The notes below the pieces were generated by a model. It was not told where the DNA came from. It was given only the letters and a program-made list of their open reading frames with translations, and searched no databases. Shown here in pieces: positions 8,708 to 16,414 of a stretch of DNA of 51,013 nt; position 1 is the first letter of the stretch; each line of letters begins with the position of its first letter. The stretch comes from Streptomyces hyderabadensis (lineage in GTDB: Bacteria; Actinomycetota; Actinomycetes; Streptomycetales; Streptomycetaceae), in the NCBI RefSeq assembly GCF_020404845.1, contig NZ_JAIOJZ010000055.1, forward strand, positions 1-51,013. The letters are read 5' to 3'. The position numbers were made by a program, and so were the translations under genes.

Positions 8708-9615
8708 CGGCGCGATTTCTTGTAGAGGGCCTGCCAGAGATAGCTCCACGGGAGGGCGCGGCCGTCACCGGCGCAGGTCCAGGCGGAGCCCGGCCGGTAC
8801 CCGTCGACGAAGGCGGGGACCGCGGCCTGCACCGCCTCGCTGTCGTGGATGTCCAGCAGCTGGCGCAGGGGCCCGTTCTCCAGCGCCATCTGTACGGCCT
8901 CCTCGCCCTGCAGATAGCCGTCCAGGCTCTTGTCGATGTACTTGCCGACCGGGTTCTTCACGTAGAAGGCCGCGCAGGTCGCGTCGATCAGGTCGAGATA
9001 GGACCGGACCGTCTCCGGAGCCATCTCGGTCATCGAGTGGATGTTGATGCACAGGTCGAAGCGCTCCGAGCGCAGGGAGGCGGCCGTCAGGCTCTCGACC
9101 TCGATGAAGTCGATCAGCTTGAAGCGGCTCTCGTCCAGGACCTCGCGCAGATAGGCCCTGCTCAGCTCCAGCGTGTTCTTCAGGTCCACGATGCAGTAGC
9201 CGGACAGATCGTGATTGGACATGATCATGTGGCAGGTGCGTCCGTAGCCGGCGCCGATCTCCAGGACCCTGGCGCCGTCCAGGTCGACCCCGCTCTCGAT
9301 GAACCCGACCTCGAACGTGGCCTGCAGGTAGTCCAGGCAGAGCGTCTCGCCCTGGCAGCGCACCGTGGTCGGGCCGCCGACCTCACGGTTGGGCGTCCTG
9401 CTGATCCGCGCCAGCTCCTGCGGGGTCAGCGCCATGCCCAGGTTGTAGGCGAGTGTCTTGAGGTAGCGGACCCCGTTCGTGGCCGGGTCCCAGAGGGAGA
9501 GCTTGAAGTTTCTCGAGTCGGACTTCAGCCGTGTCAGGTCGGCGCCGGCATCCTCAGTGATCCAGCGGTTCTGTATGCGCTCCCACTGGCGGCTGGCCTG
9601 GAAGTTGTGTTCCAT
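8704..9615 (-). CDS. Putative sugar O-methyltransferase (NanM-like)
   Basis: 303 residues with a class I SAM-binding core: VLEIGAGYGRTCHMIMSNHD (about residues 115-134) and YCIVDLKNTLELSRAYL. The layout, with the long N-terminal lead (NGVRYLKTLAYNLGMALTP) and the late KNPVGKYIDKSLDGYL segment, resembles the 'putative sugar O-methyltransferase' group that includes NanM of nanchangmycin, which methylates a 2,3,6-trideoxysugar. That suits 4-O-methylation of an amicetose-type sugar here. The start at 9615 lies 62 bases inside the upstream alpha/beta-hydrolase gene; no later start would keep the conserved N-terminus. The stop overlaps rmlA. Confidence 0.78.
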   Translation of the reverse strand: MEHNFQASRQWERIQNRWITEDAGADLTRLKSDSRNFKLSLWDPATNGVRYLKTLAYNLGMALTPQELARISRTPNREVGGPTTVRCQGETLCLDYLQATFEVGFIESGVDLDGARVLEIGAGYGRTCHMIMSNHDLSGYCIVDLKNTLELSRAYLREVLDESRFKLIDFIEVESLTAASLRSERFDLCINIHSMTEMAPETVRSYLDLIDATCAAFYVKNPVGKYIDKSLDGYLQGEEAVQMALENGPLRQLLDIHDSEAVQAAVPAFVDGYRPGSAWTCAGDGRALPWSYLWQALYKKSRR

Positions 9616-10519
9616 TTCGCTCCATCCTGGGCTGACGATGCGGTGCGAACGCCTCGCGGAGCAGATCGGCGAAGGGCTCCGGGTGTTCCTGGAAACCGGT
9701 GTGTCCCGCGGGGAAGGCGGCCAGCGGGGTGTCGAGCAGCTCGGCGAGGGCCGCCGCGGTCCGGTGGTAGAGCTGCCCCCGGGACGTCGTGCCACCCGCC
9801 ACGACCACGGGGACGGACGCGGTCCGCAGCGCGTCGAGGTCGGGCCGGTAGCGCGTGGTGGGCTGGAGGATGCGGCCGAAGAAGCGGTCGAGGATCGCCC
9901 GGACGTCCTTCGGTGGCGTGTACAGCGCACGGGTCGACGCCTGCCCGGCCGGAGGCGGCGAGGCGAAGCCGACCCCGGACAGGGCCGAGTACTTGCGCAG
10001 GGCCACGTCCCGGCGCCCTGCGGCGTAGTCCTCGCAGAGATCGTCGATGGCGGCCCGCACCTGCCGCGCGTCGGGCAGCAGTTCGGTCACCGGGGGCTCG
10101 TGCGCCACCAGGCTGCGCACCGCCTCCGGATGCCGGGCGAGCAGGGCCAGACCGGTGGTGGCTCCGCCGCTGTTGCCGAACACATGTGCCGGTCCGGCGT
10201 CCAGCTCCGCTATCAGCCGGCGCACGTCGTCCGCGACCAGCTCGGGCGGGGCTGGCTGGTCAGGGTCGCTGAGGGTGCTGCGCAGGATGCCGCGCGGATC
10301 GTAGGACACGACGGTGAAGTCCGCGGCGAGCAGGGTCGCCAGGGCCGTGAACCCCCTGCTGCCCATGGGCGAACCGATCATCAGGAGCAGCGGGCCGCGG
10401 CCGCGTACGTCGTAGCACAGCCGCGCCCCCGGCACGTCCAGGGTGCGGGTCGTGGTGGTGACGCGGGCCGGGCTCTCCTCGTCCGCGTCCTGCCGGGTTC
10501 CGTCCGTCGCCGCGTCCAT
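9554..10519 (-). CDS. Alpha/beta-hydrolase-fold protein, candidate CouN7/CloN7-like pyrrole acyltransferase
   Basis: 321 residues. The fold is visible from GPLLLMIGSPMG, SYDPRGILRS and the nucleophile elbow VFGNSGGATTG (Ser about residue 117); GHTGFQEHP near the C-terminus supplies the histidine. In aminocoumarin clusters a protein of this fold (CouN7/CloN7) moves the pyrrole-2-carboxyl group from a carrier protein to the sugar hydroxyl. All the other pyrrole genes are present in this window, so the same role is a reasonable inference; an esterase or lactone-opening enzyme is the alternative. The ATG overlaps the TauD-gene stop (TGATG), and the 3' end overlaps the methyltransferase gene by 62 bases. 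Confidence 0.65.
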   Translation of the reverse strand: MDAATDGTRQDADEESPARVTTTTRTLDVPGARLCYDVRGRGPLLLMIGSPMGSRGFTALATLLAADFTVVSYDPRGILRSTLSDPDQPAPPELVADDVRRLIAELDAGPAHVFGNSGGATTGLALLARHPEAVRSLVAHEPPVTELLPDARQVRAAIDDLCEDYAAGRRDVALRKYSALSGVGFASPPPAGQASTRALYTPPKDVRAILDRFFGRILQPTTRYRPDLDALRTASVPVVVAGGTTSRGQLYHRTAAALAELLDTPLAAFPAGHTGFQEHPEPFADLLREAFAPHRQPRMERNGTQLPGQPPVGAHTEPLDH

Positions 10520-11385
10520 CAGTACGCTTCCTTGGCGTTGACCCAGTCCGGTACGTAACGCTGCCCCGGCACCGGGCGGTAGTGGTCCCAGCGGGGCTCG
10601 TCGCCCGAGGGGGTGTCGCCGAGCACCACGACGCGCAGGCCCCGGCGGTGCTCGGAGTAGTCGTCGACCGCGTAGTGCTGCGTGACCCTGTTGTCCCAGA
10701 TCGCCACCGAGCCGGGCCGCCACTGGTAGCGGCAGGTGAACTCGGGGGAGGTGGAGAAGCGGTACAGGTACTGCAGGAGCGCGTCGCTCTCGTTCCGGCT
10801 CAGCTGCGCGATGTGCGAGGTGTGGGCCCGGTTGACGAACAGGGCCCGGCGGCCCGTCTCCGGGTGGACCCGCACGACGGGGTGCTCGGCCTGGCTGTCC
10901 AGGCCCGGAATGTGGATGGAGTGGACGGCGGTGAGCCCGTCGAGCAGATCGCGCAGCGGCGCGGACAGCCCCTCGTACGCCAGATACTGGTTCGACCACA
11001 TCGTGTCGCCGCCCTGGGCGGGACCGTCGACGATCTGCAGGACGGAGCCGATGGGCGGGTTCGGGGCGTAGGTCATGTCGGTGTGCCAGATCGGGATCTT
11101 GCCGTTCTGCTCCGAGTCGATGATCTGGATCTGCGGATGCCCGTCCAGGTGCGGCAGGTAGGCGTGCTCCTCCAGCTCGCCGAACCTGCGGCCGAAGGCG
11201 ATGCGCGACTCGGCCGACCAGCCCTGCTGGTCCGGAATGAAGATCACCAGGTGTTTCAGCAGCAGCCGCCGCAGCTCGGCGAAGTCCGCGTCGGTGATGT
11301 CCTCGAGCCGCACGCCGTGGATCTCGGCGCCCAGCGCACTGGTGAGCGGCCTGACCTCGAAGGCGGTGGTGATGATGTCTGACAC
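10519..11385 (-). CDS. TauD-type Fe(II)/2-oxoglutarate-dependent oxygenase
   Basis: 288 residues. The iron site is complete: IWHTDMTYAPN gives the His-x-Asp pair and VTQHYAVDDY the distal His; the Arg that binds 2-oxoglutarate is probably in HRRGLRVVVLGD. I chose the GTG at 11385, just after the FAD-monooxygenase stop, because GAGGGA lies at good spacing; a longer frame begins 14 codons upstream. Phenalinolactone biosynthesis uses an enzyme of this class (PlaO1, from memory) during formation of the butyrolactone, so this gene probably oxidises the terpenoid or the attached C3/C4 unit. Confidence 0.82.
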   Translation of the reverse strand: MSDIITTAFEVRPLTSALGAEIHGVRLEDITDADFAELRRLLLKHLVIFIPDQQGWSAESRIAFGRRFGELEEHAYLPHLDGHPQIQIIDSEQNGKIPIWHTDMTYAPNPPIGSVLQIVDGPAQGGDTMWSNQYLAYEGLSAPLRDLLDGLTAVHSIHIPGLDSQAEHPVVRVHPETGRRALFVNRAHTSHIAQLSRNESDALLQYLYRFSTSPEFTCRYQWRPGSVAIWDNRVTQHYAVDDYSEHRRGLRVVVLGDTPSGDEPRWDHYRPVPGQRYVPDWVNAKEAY

Positions 11386-11386
11386 G

Positions 11387-12751
11387 TCAATCCCTCTGTC
11401 CGTTGTCTCGGCCTGCCGGGGTTCCACTGCCGGCCCGGTGCCCGGCAGATCGCGGGGGCGTGAACGACCGCGCTCGCAGATCGGGTACGACCCCCAGCTG
11501 CACGAGCCGGTCGAACCTGGTGAGCGGGCGCATGCCGAGGCCCGACATGTTGTACGTGATCAGATGGCTCAGGCGGCGGCTCCTGGCGGTGCCGCGCATG
11601 AGGCGCCGGCCCACGATCCGGCCGCCGCGGGAGGTGCTGGTCATCATGCGCGCCGCGTTGTGACTCATGGCGTGCACGGCTTCGATCCTGCTCATCCGGT
11701 CGTCCTCGTAGCCGCGCAGCGCCCGGTCGACGGCGGCGCCGTCGGCGACGTCGACGTTCGCGAGCCGGGCCGCCAGCCCCTGCGCCTCGTCGATCGAGGT
11801 ATTCATCCCCTGAGCCGCCAGGGGATGGACGACGTGCGCCGCCTCCCCGAGCAGGACGATGCCGGGCCGGACGAGCGCCGGGGCCCGGTAGTGCCAGACC
11901 GGCATCAACTGGCGGTGTTCCAGGTGCTCTTCGAGCAGGCCCGCGATCGGGCGCAGCGCGGGCACCTGATCGACGAGCCCCGCACACCAGCGCCGCAGCC
12001 CGGCCGGTCCGGCCCCGCGCAGCTCGTCCGCCCCGACCTGGACGTAGACCCGGATCCGCGCGTCCGGCAGCGGATAGAGCATGACCAGGCCGCGGTCCGT
12101 GACGTGGGCCGACACCTCGTCGTCCACCGGCAGCGTGCCGGGCAGCTCAAAGGAGAGCAGCCGGTGGTCGTACGCGACGGGCTCCGCGTCGATCCCCGCG
12201 AGTCCCCGCAGGCGCGAAGACATGCCGTCGGCCGCCACGACCAGGCGGGCCCGGATGTCGACGGCCGCGCCGTCCACCACGGCGCGCACCCCCGAGACAC
12301 GGCCCCCGCCGTCCCTGGCCAGCTCCTTGACCAGGACACCGCGGCGCAGGCGTACCGTCGGGCCGAGCGTGGCGGCCATGCACTCCAGGATCGTCGAGTA
12401 GCCGTGGGCGAGCATCCAGGGCCGTTCGCCGCCGAGCGTCGCGAAGTCCATGGCCATCAGCTCCTCCCCGTCGGCCGTGCGGGCGACCAGGCGGCTCAGC
12501 CGGACCGCCCTCCTGGCTTCGAGGTGCCCGAGCGAGCCCCAGGTGTGCAGGGAGTCCAGGGACCCGGGCTGGAGCACCTCGCCCTTCCAGAGCGGGGGCT
12601 GGGTCCGCCGCTTGTCCACCAGGGTCACCCGCAGACCCAGCTGGCCGAGGGCGCAGGCCGCCGCCGTCCCGGCGACCCCGGCACCGCAGATCAGCACGTC
12701 GGTGTCGAAGGCGGTGTCCGGCGGGCGGCCGGTGCCGAGTCCGCTCGTCAC
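11387..12751 (-). CDS. FAD-dependent monooxygenase, candidate terpene epoxidase
   Basis: 454 residues of the group A flavoprotein type. The N-terminal dinucleotide fold is VLICGAGVAGTAAACALGQL, the central DG motif is VVAADGMSSRLRG, and the FAD ribityl motif is LLGEAAHVVHPLAAQGMN, where the usual GD is GE. The HPLAAQGMN block and the long C-terminal helices recall squalene-epoxidase and ubiquinone hydroxylase relatives. The gene starts with a GTG that overlaps the cyclase stop. A monooxygenase coupled to a cyclase suggests that the terminal double bond of the C20 chain is epoxidised before cyclisation, which would leave a ring-A oxygen; this is inference from position and family. Confidence 0.72.
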   Translation of the reverse strand: MTSGLGTGRPPDTAFDTDVLICGAGVAGTAAACALGQLGLRVTLVDKRRTQPPLWKGEVLQPGSLDSLHTWGSLGHLEARRAVRLSRLVARTADGEELMAMDFATLGGERPWMLAHGYSTILECMAATLGPTVRLRRGVLVKELARDGGGRVSGVRAVVDGAAVDIRARLVVAADGMSSRLRGLAGIDAEPVAYDHRLLSFELPGTLPVDDEVSAHVTDRGLVMLYPLPDARIRVYVQVGADELRGAGPAGLRRWCAGLVDQVPALRPIAGLLEEHLEHRQLMPVWHYRAPALVRPGIVLLGEAAHVVHPLAAQGMNTSIDEAQGLAARLANVDVADGAAVDRALRGYEDDRMSRIEAVHAMSHNAARMMTSTSRGGRIVGRRLMRGTARSRRLSHLITYNMSGLGMRPLTRFDRLVQLGVVPDLRARSFTPPRSAGHRAGSGTPAGRDNGQRD

Positions 12752-14463
12752 GACGCCTCCCGCTGTGGCACCGGGCCGGCGGCGAGGGCGCTGCGGTAGG
12801 CACCCAACGCCCGCAGGGCGAGCCCGTTCCCGATCAGGCCGTCCGTGTAGTAGGCCAGCCGCCGGATGTGCAGGCAGACCGGGTTCGCCTCCCAGAGGCC
12901 GTCGTCGCCCTGCGCCGAGACGATCCACTCCGCCGCCCGCCGCAGCCGGTCGTCCCGGGCGGGCAGACCGGCGGCGAGCAGGCCGCGCAGGGCCCAGGCG
13001 GTCTCCTCGACGGTGCCCCGCGACGGATCGTCGCCGGGTGTGCCGGTATCGCCCGGACCCCAGGAACCGTCGGCCAACTGCCCCGCCAGGAGGGCCTCGC
13101 GGGCGCGCCGCGCCGCGGGACGGTCGCCCACTCCGCCGCGGGCGAAGGCCACGAGCGCCGTGGCCGTCGCCGCGGTGAGGCCCCTGTACCACAGGCCCTC
13201 GTAGGTGCCGTCGGGCCGCTGGGCGGCGAGCAGCCAGTCCAGGGCCCTGGTGATCCTGGGGTCGCCGCGGGACAGACCGCCGTCGAGCAGGGACTCGACG
13301 CACTGGGCCGTCGTGTAGGGGCAGGGGCCGTCGTTGGCGAGTGTGGTGTCCGGGACGAAGGTCCCCCACGAGCCCCGGCCGTCCTGCCGCGAGAGAAGCC
13401 AGTCGAGACCGGTCCGCAGGACTTCCGCGGGCTCCTCGCCGCCGGCCGGGGCGAGCGCGGCCAGCACATTGGCGCTGTCCAGGAAGTTCGGCCACCCGTG
13501 GGGGCCTTCCCAGCCCCAGCCGCCCGGCGGCGCGTCGTAGAGGGGGAACGCCTGGTCCTGCCGGCACCCGCGCAGCCACTGCCGGGCCCGGGCCAGCCGC
13601 GGATCGTCCCGGAAGCCGGCGTCCGCCAGGCCGCGGGCGACGTAGGACCCGCCGATCAGGTCGAGCCCCTGCATGATGTGCCAGGAGCCGTCGGGCCGTA
13701 CGTTCGACCGCAGGTAGCCGACGGTGGCGTCGATCATGTGCGCGGAGGCCCCGGTACGGCACAGGCCGATACAGACCACGGCGGCGAGCCAGTTGTCCCC
13801 GCCGTATCCTCCGCGGTCGTTCTCCCGGCGCTCCATGTCCCGCAGCAGGCGCAGCGCGGCCGGCCGGGCCAGCCGGTGCAGCAGCCCTCCGACGCCCTTC
13901 GGCTCGACGTCGTGCGCCTGGATGAACGCCATGGCCACGAAGGGCGCGGCCCGGAAGGACAGCCGGGGCCGCCAGATCCGCCGGGGCAGCAGCAGCAGCT
14001 CCAGCGGGATGCGTCGCGATCCGCGCAGGCTGCGCAGCCCGGCCAGGGCGAGGAAGGTCGTGGCCATGTGGACCATCCCGGGGTCGGCGAGCGACTCCAC
14101 CCCGCCCAGCGACCTGATCAGGTCCAGCGCACGCCGCGCAGGCTTCCCGGCCGTCCGCGGAGCCGTCAGCGTGAGAGCCGACGCCGTCACCACCGTGGGC
14201 ACCAACTGCGAGGCCGCGCCGGGCACTCCGCCCCAGCCGCCGTCCGCGTTCTGGGCGGCCACCAGCCACTGTGCCCCCCGCTCGACCAGATCGCGGGAGC
14301 GCTCCGGGTCGGCGAGGTGCAGGGCGACCACGGCGCCCGCGGTCCCCAGGACCGCGGTGGGGCGGCGGTTCGGCCAGGACCCCTCGGGGCGCTGGATCGC
14401 GAACAGCGCCTGCGCGGCGCGCGCGACCGACTTCTCCACCCGGCTGTCCACGTCTGAGCACAA
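12748..14463 (-). CDS. Squalene-hopene/oxidosqualene cyclase-like terpene cyclase
   Basis: 571 residues made of alpha/alpha-barrel repeats with several QW-type motifs (QRPEGSWPN, QNADGGWGG, RPDGSWHI, RQDGRGSWG, QRPDGTYEG, QLADGSWGPG, QGDDGLWEA). It is shorter than full squalene cyclases (about 630), in the range of two-domain class II cyclases. Where class II cyclases have D-x-D-D, the aligned segment here is NFLDSANVLAAL with only one Asp, more like the single-Asp D-C-T-A-E of oxidosqualene cyclases. Together with the adjacent flavoprotein this suggests a cyclase that opens an epoxide. The start is TTG at 14463 behind GAGGAGGA; an in-frame GTG four codons later is the alternative. Confidence 0.78.
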   Translation of the reverse strand: MCSDVDSRVEKSVARAAQALFAIQRPEGSWPNRRPTAVLGTAGAVVALHLADPERSRDLVERGAQWLVAAQNADGGWGGVPGAASQLVPTVVTASALTLTAPRTAGKPARRALDLIRSLGGVESLADPGMVHMATTFLALAGLRSLRGSRRIPLELLLLPRRIWRPRLSFRAAPFVAMAFIQAHDVEPKGVGGLLHRLARPAALRLLRDMERRENDRGGYGGDNWLAAVVCIGLCRTGASAHMIDATVGYLRSNVRPDGSWHIMQGLDLIGGSYVARGLADAGFRDDPRLARARQWLRGCRQDQAFPLYDAPPGGWGWEGPHGWPNFLDSANVLAALAPAGGEEPAEVLRTGLDWLLSRQDGRGSWGTFVPDTTLANDGPCPYTTAQCVESLLDGGLSRGDPRITRALDWLLAAQRPDGTYEGLWYRGLTAATATALVAFARGGVGDRPAARRAREALLAGQLADGSWGPGDTGTPGDDPSRGTVEETAWALRGLLAAGLPARDDRLRRAAEWIVSAQGDDGLWEANPVCLHIRRLAYYTDGLIGNGLALRALGAYRSALAAGPVPQREAS

Positions 14464-14478
14464 AACGAACCGTCCTCC

Positions 14479-15492
14479 TCAGGAAAAGCGGGCCGGGGCC
14501 GCGGCCGCGTCGTCGGGGCGGGCGGGAGCGCCGTTCGGGAACTCGTGCCGGGCCCGCATGGCCTGCTGGGTGCCGAGCGTGACGGCGAGCATCGGGGCGA
14601 GAATCCCGATCGCGACGAGACCGCCGAGGCCCGGCACCAGGAACACGGCCGCCAGCACCATCCGTTCGACGACCAGGACCTCGTGCGACCGCAGCGCGAG
14701 ACGGGCCGCGGGCTCGGGTCCGGACGCGTACAGCACGCCGAAGGCACCGCCGCCGAGCCCCGCCGCGACCAGGAGCGTCACGAGGCCGCCCTCCCGGTCG
14801 CCCGCCATGGTGAGCAGGCCGGCCGCGGCCACGGCCACGGCCAGCGCGTAGAGCCCCGCCGCCGTGCGGACGGCCGTCCGGGGCCCGCGGCGGACCGGGA
14901 AGGTGGCGTATCCGCCCGCGCGGTCACCGGCGACGTCGCGCAGCGTGCCGACGAGGTTGGACGCGGCGTCGTGCGCCCAGAACACCGGGACGAACAGGAG
15001 GATCCGCACCGGCGGCAGGTCCGAGGCCGTCATCGCCCCGAAGACGAGCGCCCCGCCGGTCAGCGATCCGCGCACCAGATTGCCCAGCAGCCCCCGGGCC
15101 TTGAAGAAGCCGTTGTAGGCCAGCGCCCCGCCGACGCCGGCCGCGGTCACGACGAGGGTGCGGTAGTTGACGGCGGCCGCCGTGCCGACGGCGGCCGCGG
15201 CCAGGACGGTGCCGCAGCAGACCGCCGTACGGGGGCGGATCAGGCCCGAGGGAATGGGCCGTTGCGGTTTGCTGACCGCGTCCAGCTCGCGGTCGAGGTA
15301 GTCGCCGAGATAGTGCGCCGCGACCCAGATCAAGGTGGGTACGGCCCAGGCCGCCACCATCCGCGCGCCGTCGTGCCGGTCGCTGGTGATGGCGTGTCCG
15401 GCCAGGCCGACCAGGCCCACGTACCAGAGCGTGTACGGCCGCCAGGTGCGCACATGGGCCATCAGGGTGGCGCCGGGCCCGTGCCCGCCCAC
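14479..15492 (-). CDS. UbiA-family membrane prenyltransferase
   Basis: 337 residues with eight to nine hydrophobic helices. The two Asp-rich motifs are LGDYLDRELDAVSKPQRPIP (first motif, with Gly in place of the common Asn) and NLVGTLRDVAGDRAGGYATF (second). The protein resembles geranylgeranylglycerol-phosphate/UbiA enzymes that attach a prenyl chain to a small acceptor, but some UbiA proteins (PtmT1 in platensimycin biosynthesis) are terpene synthases. I chose the GTG at 15492, one base after the FAH stop, because GAGGAG lies eight bases upstream; the ATG at 15462 lacks such a site. Here it either joins GGPP to a C3/C4 unit or takes part in cyclisation. Confidence 0.82.
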   Translation of the reverse strand: MGGHGPGATLMAHVRTWRPYTLWYVGLVGLAGHAITSDRHDGARMVAAWAVPTLIWVAAHYLGDYLDRELDAVSKPQRPIPSGLIRPRTAVCCGTVLAAAAVGTAAAVNYRTLVVTAAGVGGALAYNGFFKARGLLGNLVRGSLTGGALVFGAMTASDLPPVRILLFVPVFWAHDAASNLVGTLRDVAGDRAGGYATFPVRRGPRTAVRTAAGLYALAVAVAAAGLLTMAGDREGGLVTLLVAAGLGGGAFGVLYASGPEPAARLALRSHEVLVVERMVLAAVFLVPGLGGLVAIGILAPMLAVTLGTQQAMRARHEFPNGAPARPDDAAAAPARFS

Positions 15493-15493
15493 C

Positions 15494-16378
15494 TCAGGCG
15501 CTCCTCGGGGCAGGACGGGCCGTGACGCGGCCGGCCGGCACACCGTCGTCCACCGTCGGTCCGGGCGCCCACGGCCGGTCGGACGCCGCTCCGACGGTGT
15601 GGCACAGGGTGCCGATCCCCGGCACGGACACCTCGACCCGGTCGCCCACCGACAGGGGGCCCGAGCCGGCCGGGGTCCCGGTGAGGATCACGTCGCCGGG
15701 AAGCAGCGACATGTGCCGGCTGACCACCGCGACGATCTCGTGCACCGGGGTGAGCAGGCCGCGGGTTCCGCCGTCCTGGCGGACCTCGCCGTTGACCCGG
15801 CAGGTGATCGGTACGTCCGCCGGGTCGAGTCCGGTGGCCAGCCAGGGCCCCAGCGGCGTGAAGGTGTCGAAGTGCTTCGCCCAGACCGGCGGGTGCCCGG
15901 TCGGCTCCTCCGGGGCCCGGCGCACGTACGCGGTGAGGTCGTCGGCGCAGGTGTATCCGGCCACGACCTCCGCGGCGCGCTGTGCGGGGACACCCTTGCA
16001 GGCCGTCCCGATCACCACCGCCAGCTCGGCCTCGTGCCGCAGCTCCCAGGGCTCTCCCGGGTGGCCGACCACGGCTCCGGGCCCGGCCAGCGTCGACGGC
16101 GGCTTCAGTACGACGGCACAGGACGCGGGGTCCGCGGGGCGCGCGGGACCGGCCGGCGACCCCTGCGGCGCGTAGTTGAGCGCGACACAGACGATCTTGC
16201 TCGGCTCGGCGGGCGGCAGCAGCGTGACCTCGCTGAGCGGACGTGCCGGACCGATGCCCCCGACCCAGCGCCGGGCCCGGCCGTCGTACCGTACGGGCGT
16301 GAGGAGATCACCGTTCTCCTCGTGCACGACGCGCCCGTACCCGCGCCGGCCGTGGTCGGCGTATCTGCAGATCAACAC
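15494..16378 (-). CDS. Fumarylacetoacetate hydrolase (FAH) family protein
   Basis: 294 residues. The FAH fold is recognised from KIVCVALNYAPQG, the metal-binding block WELRHEAELAVVIGTACKGV (two Glu), ADDLTAYVRR, the KHFDTFTPLGPWLATG segment (Asp/Lys) and the C-terminal DVILTGTPAGSGPLSVGDRV. These enzymes cleave, decarboxylate or isomerise acylpyruvate-type substrates. A pyruvate-derived C3 unit is thought to enter the phenalinolactone lactone ring, so a role in making or processing that unit is plausible. The GTG at 16378 has GGGAG upstream; another GTG six codons earlier (16396) lacks a site. It lies directly between the UbiA and P450 genes in one operon. Confidence 0.78.
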   Translation of the reverse strand: MLICRYADHGRRGYGRVVHEENGDLLTPVRYDGRARRWVGGIGPARPLSEVTLLPPAEPSKIVCVALNYAPQGSPAGPARPADPASCAVVLKPPSTLAGPGAVVGHPGEPWELRHEAELAVVIGTACKGVPAQRAAEVVAGYTCADDLTAYVRRAPEEPTGHPPVWAKHFDTFTPLGPWLATGLDPADVPITCRVNGEVRQDGGTRGLLTPVHEIVAVVSRHMSLLPGDVILTGTPAGSGPLSVGDRVEVSVPGIGTLCHTVGAASDRPWAPGPTVDDGVPAGRVTARPAPRSA

Positions 16379-16414
16379 CTGTGGCTCCCTGTTCACCAGC
16401 GCAGACGGTGGGTC

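Noticed and set aside
12868..14457. Long open frame (529 codons) on the plus strand opposite the cyclase gene
   Set aside because: It mirrors the minus-strand gene, has no recognisable domain and is Gln/Arg/Gly-rich, as expected from high-GC third positions. The minus-strand protein has clear QW repeats.
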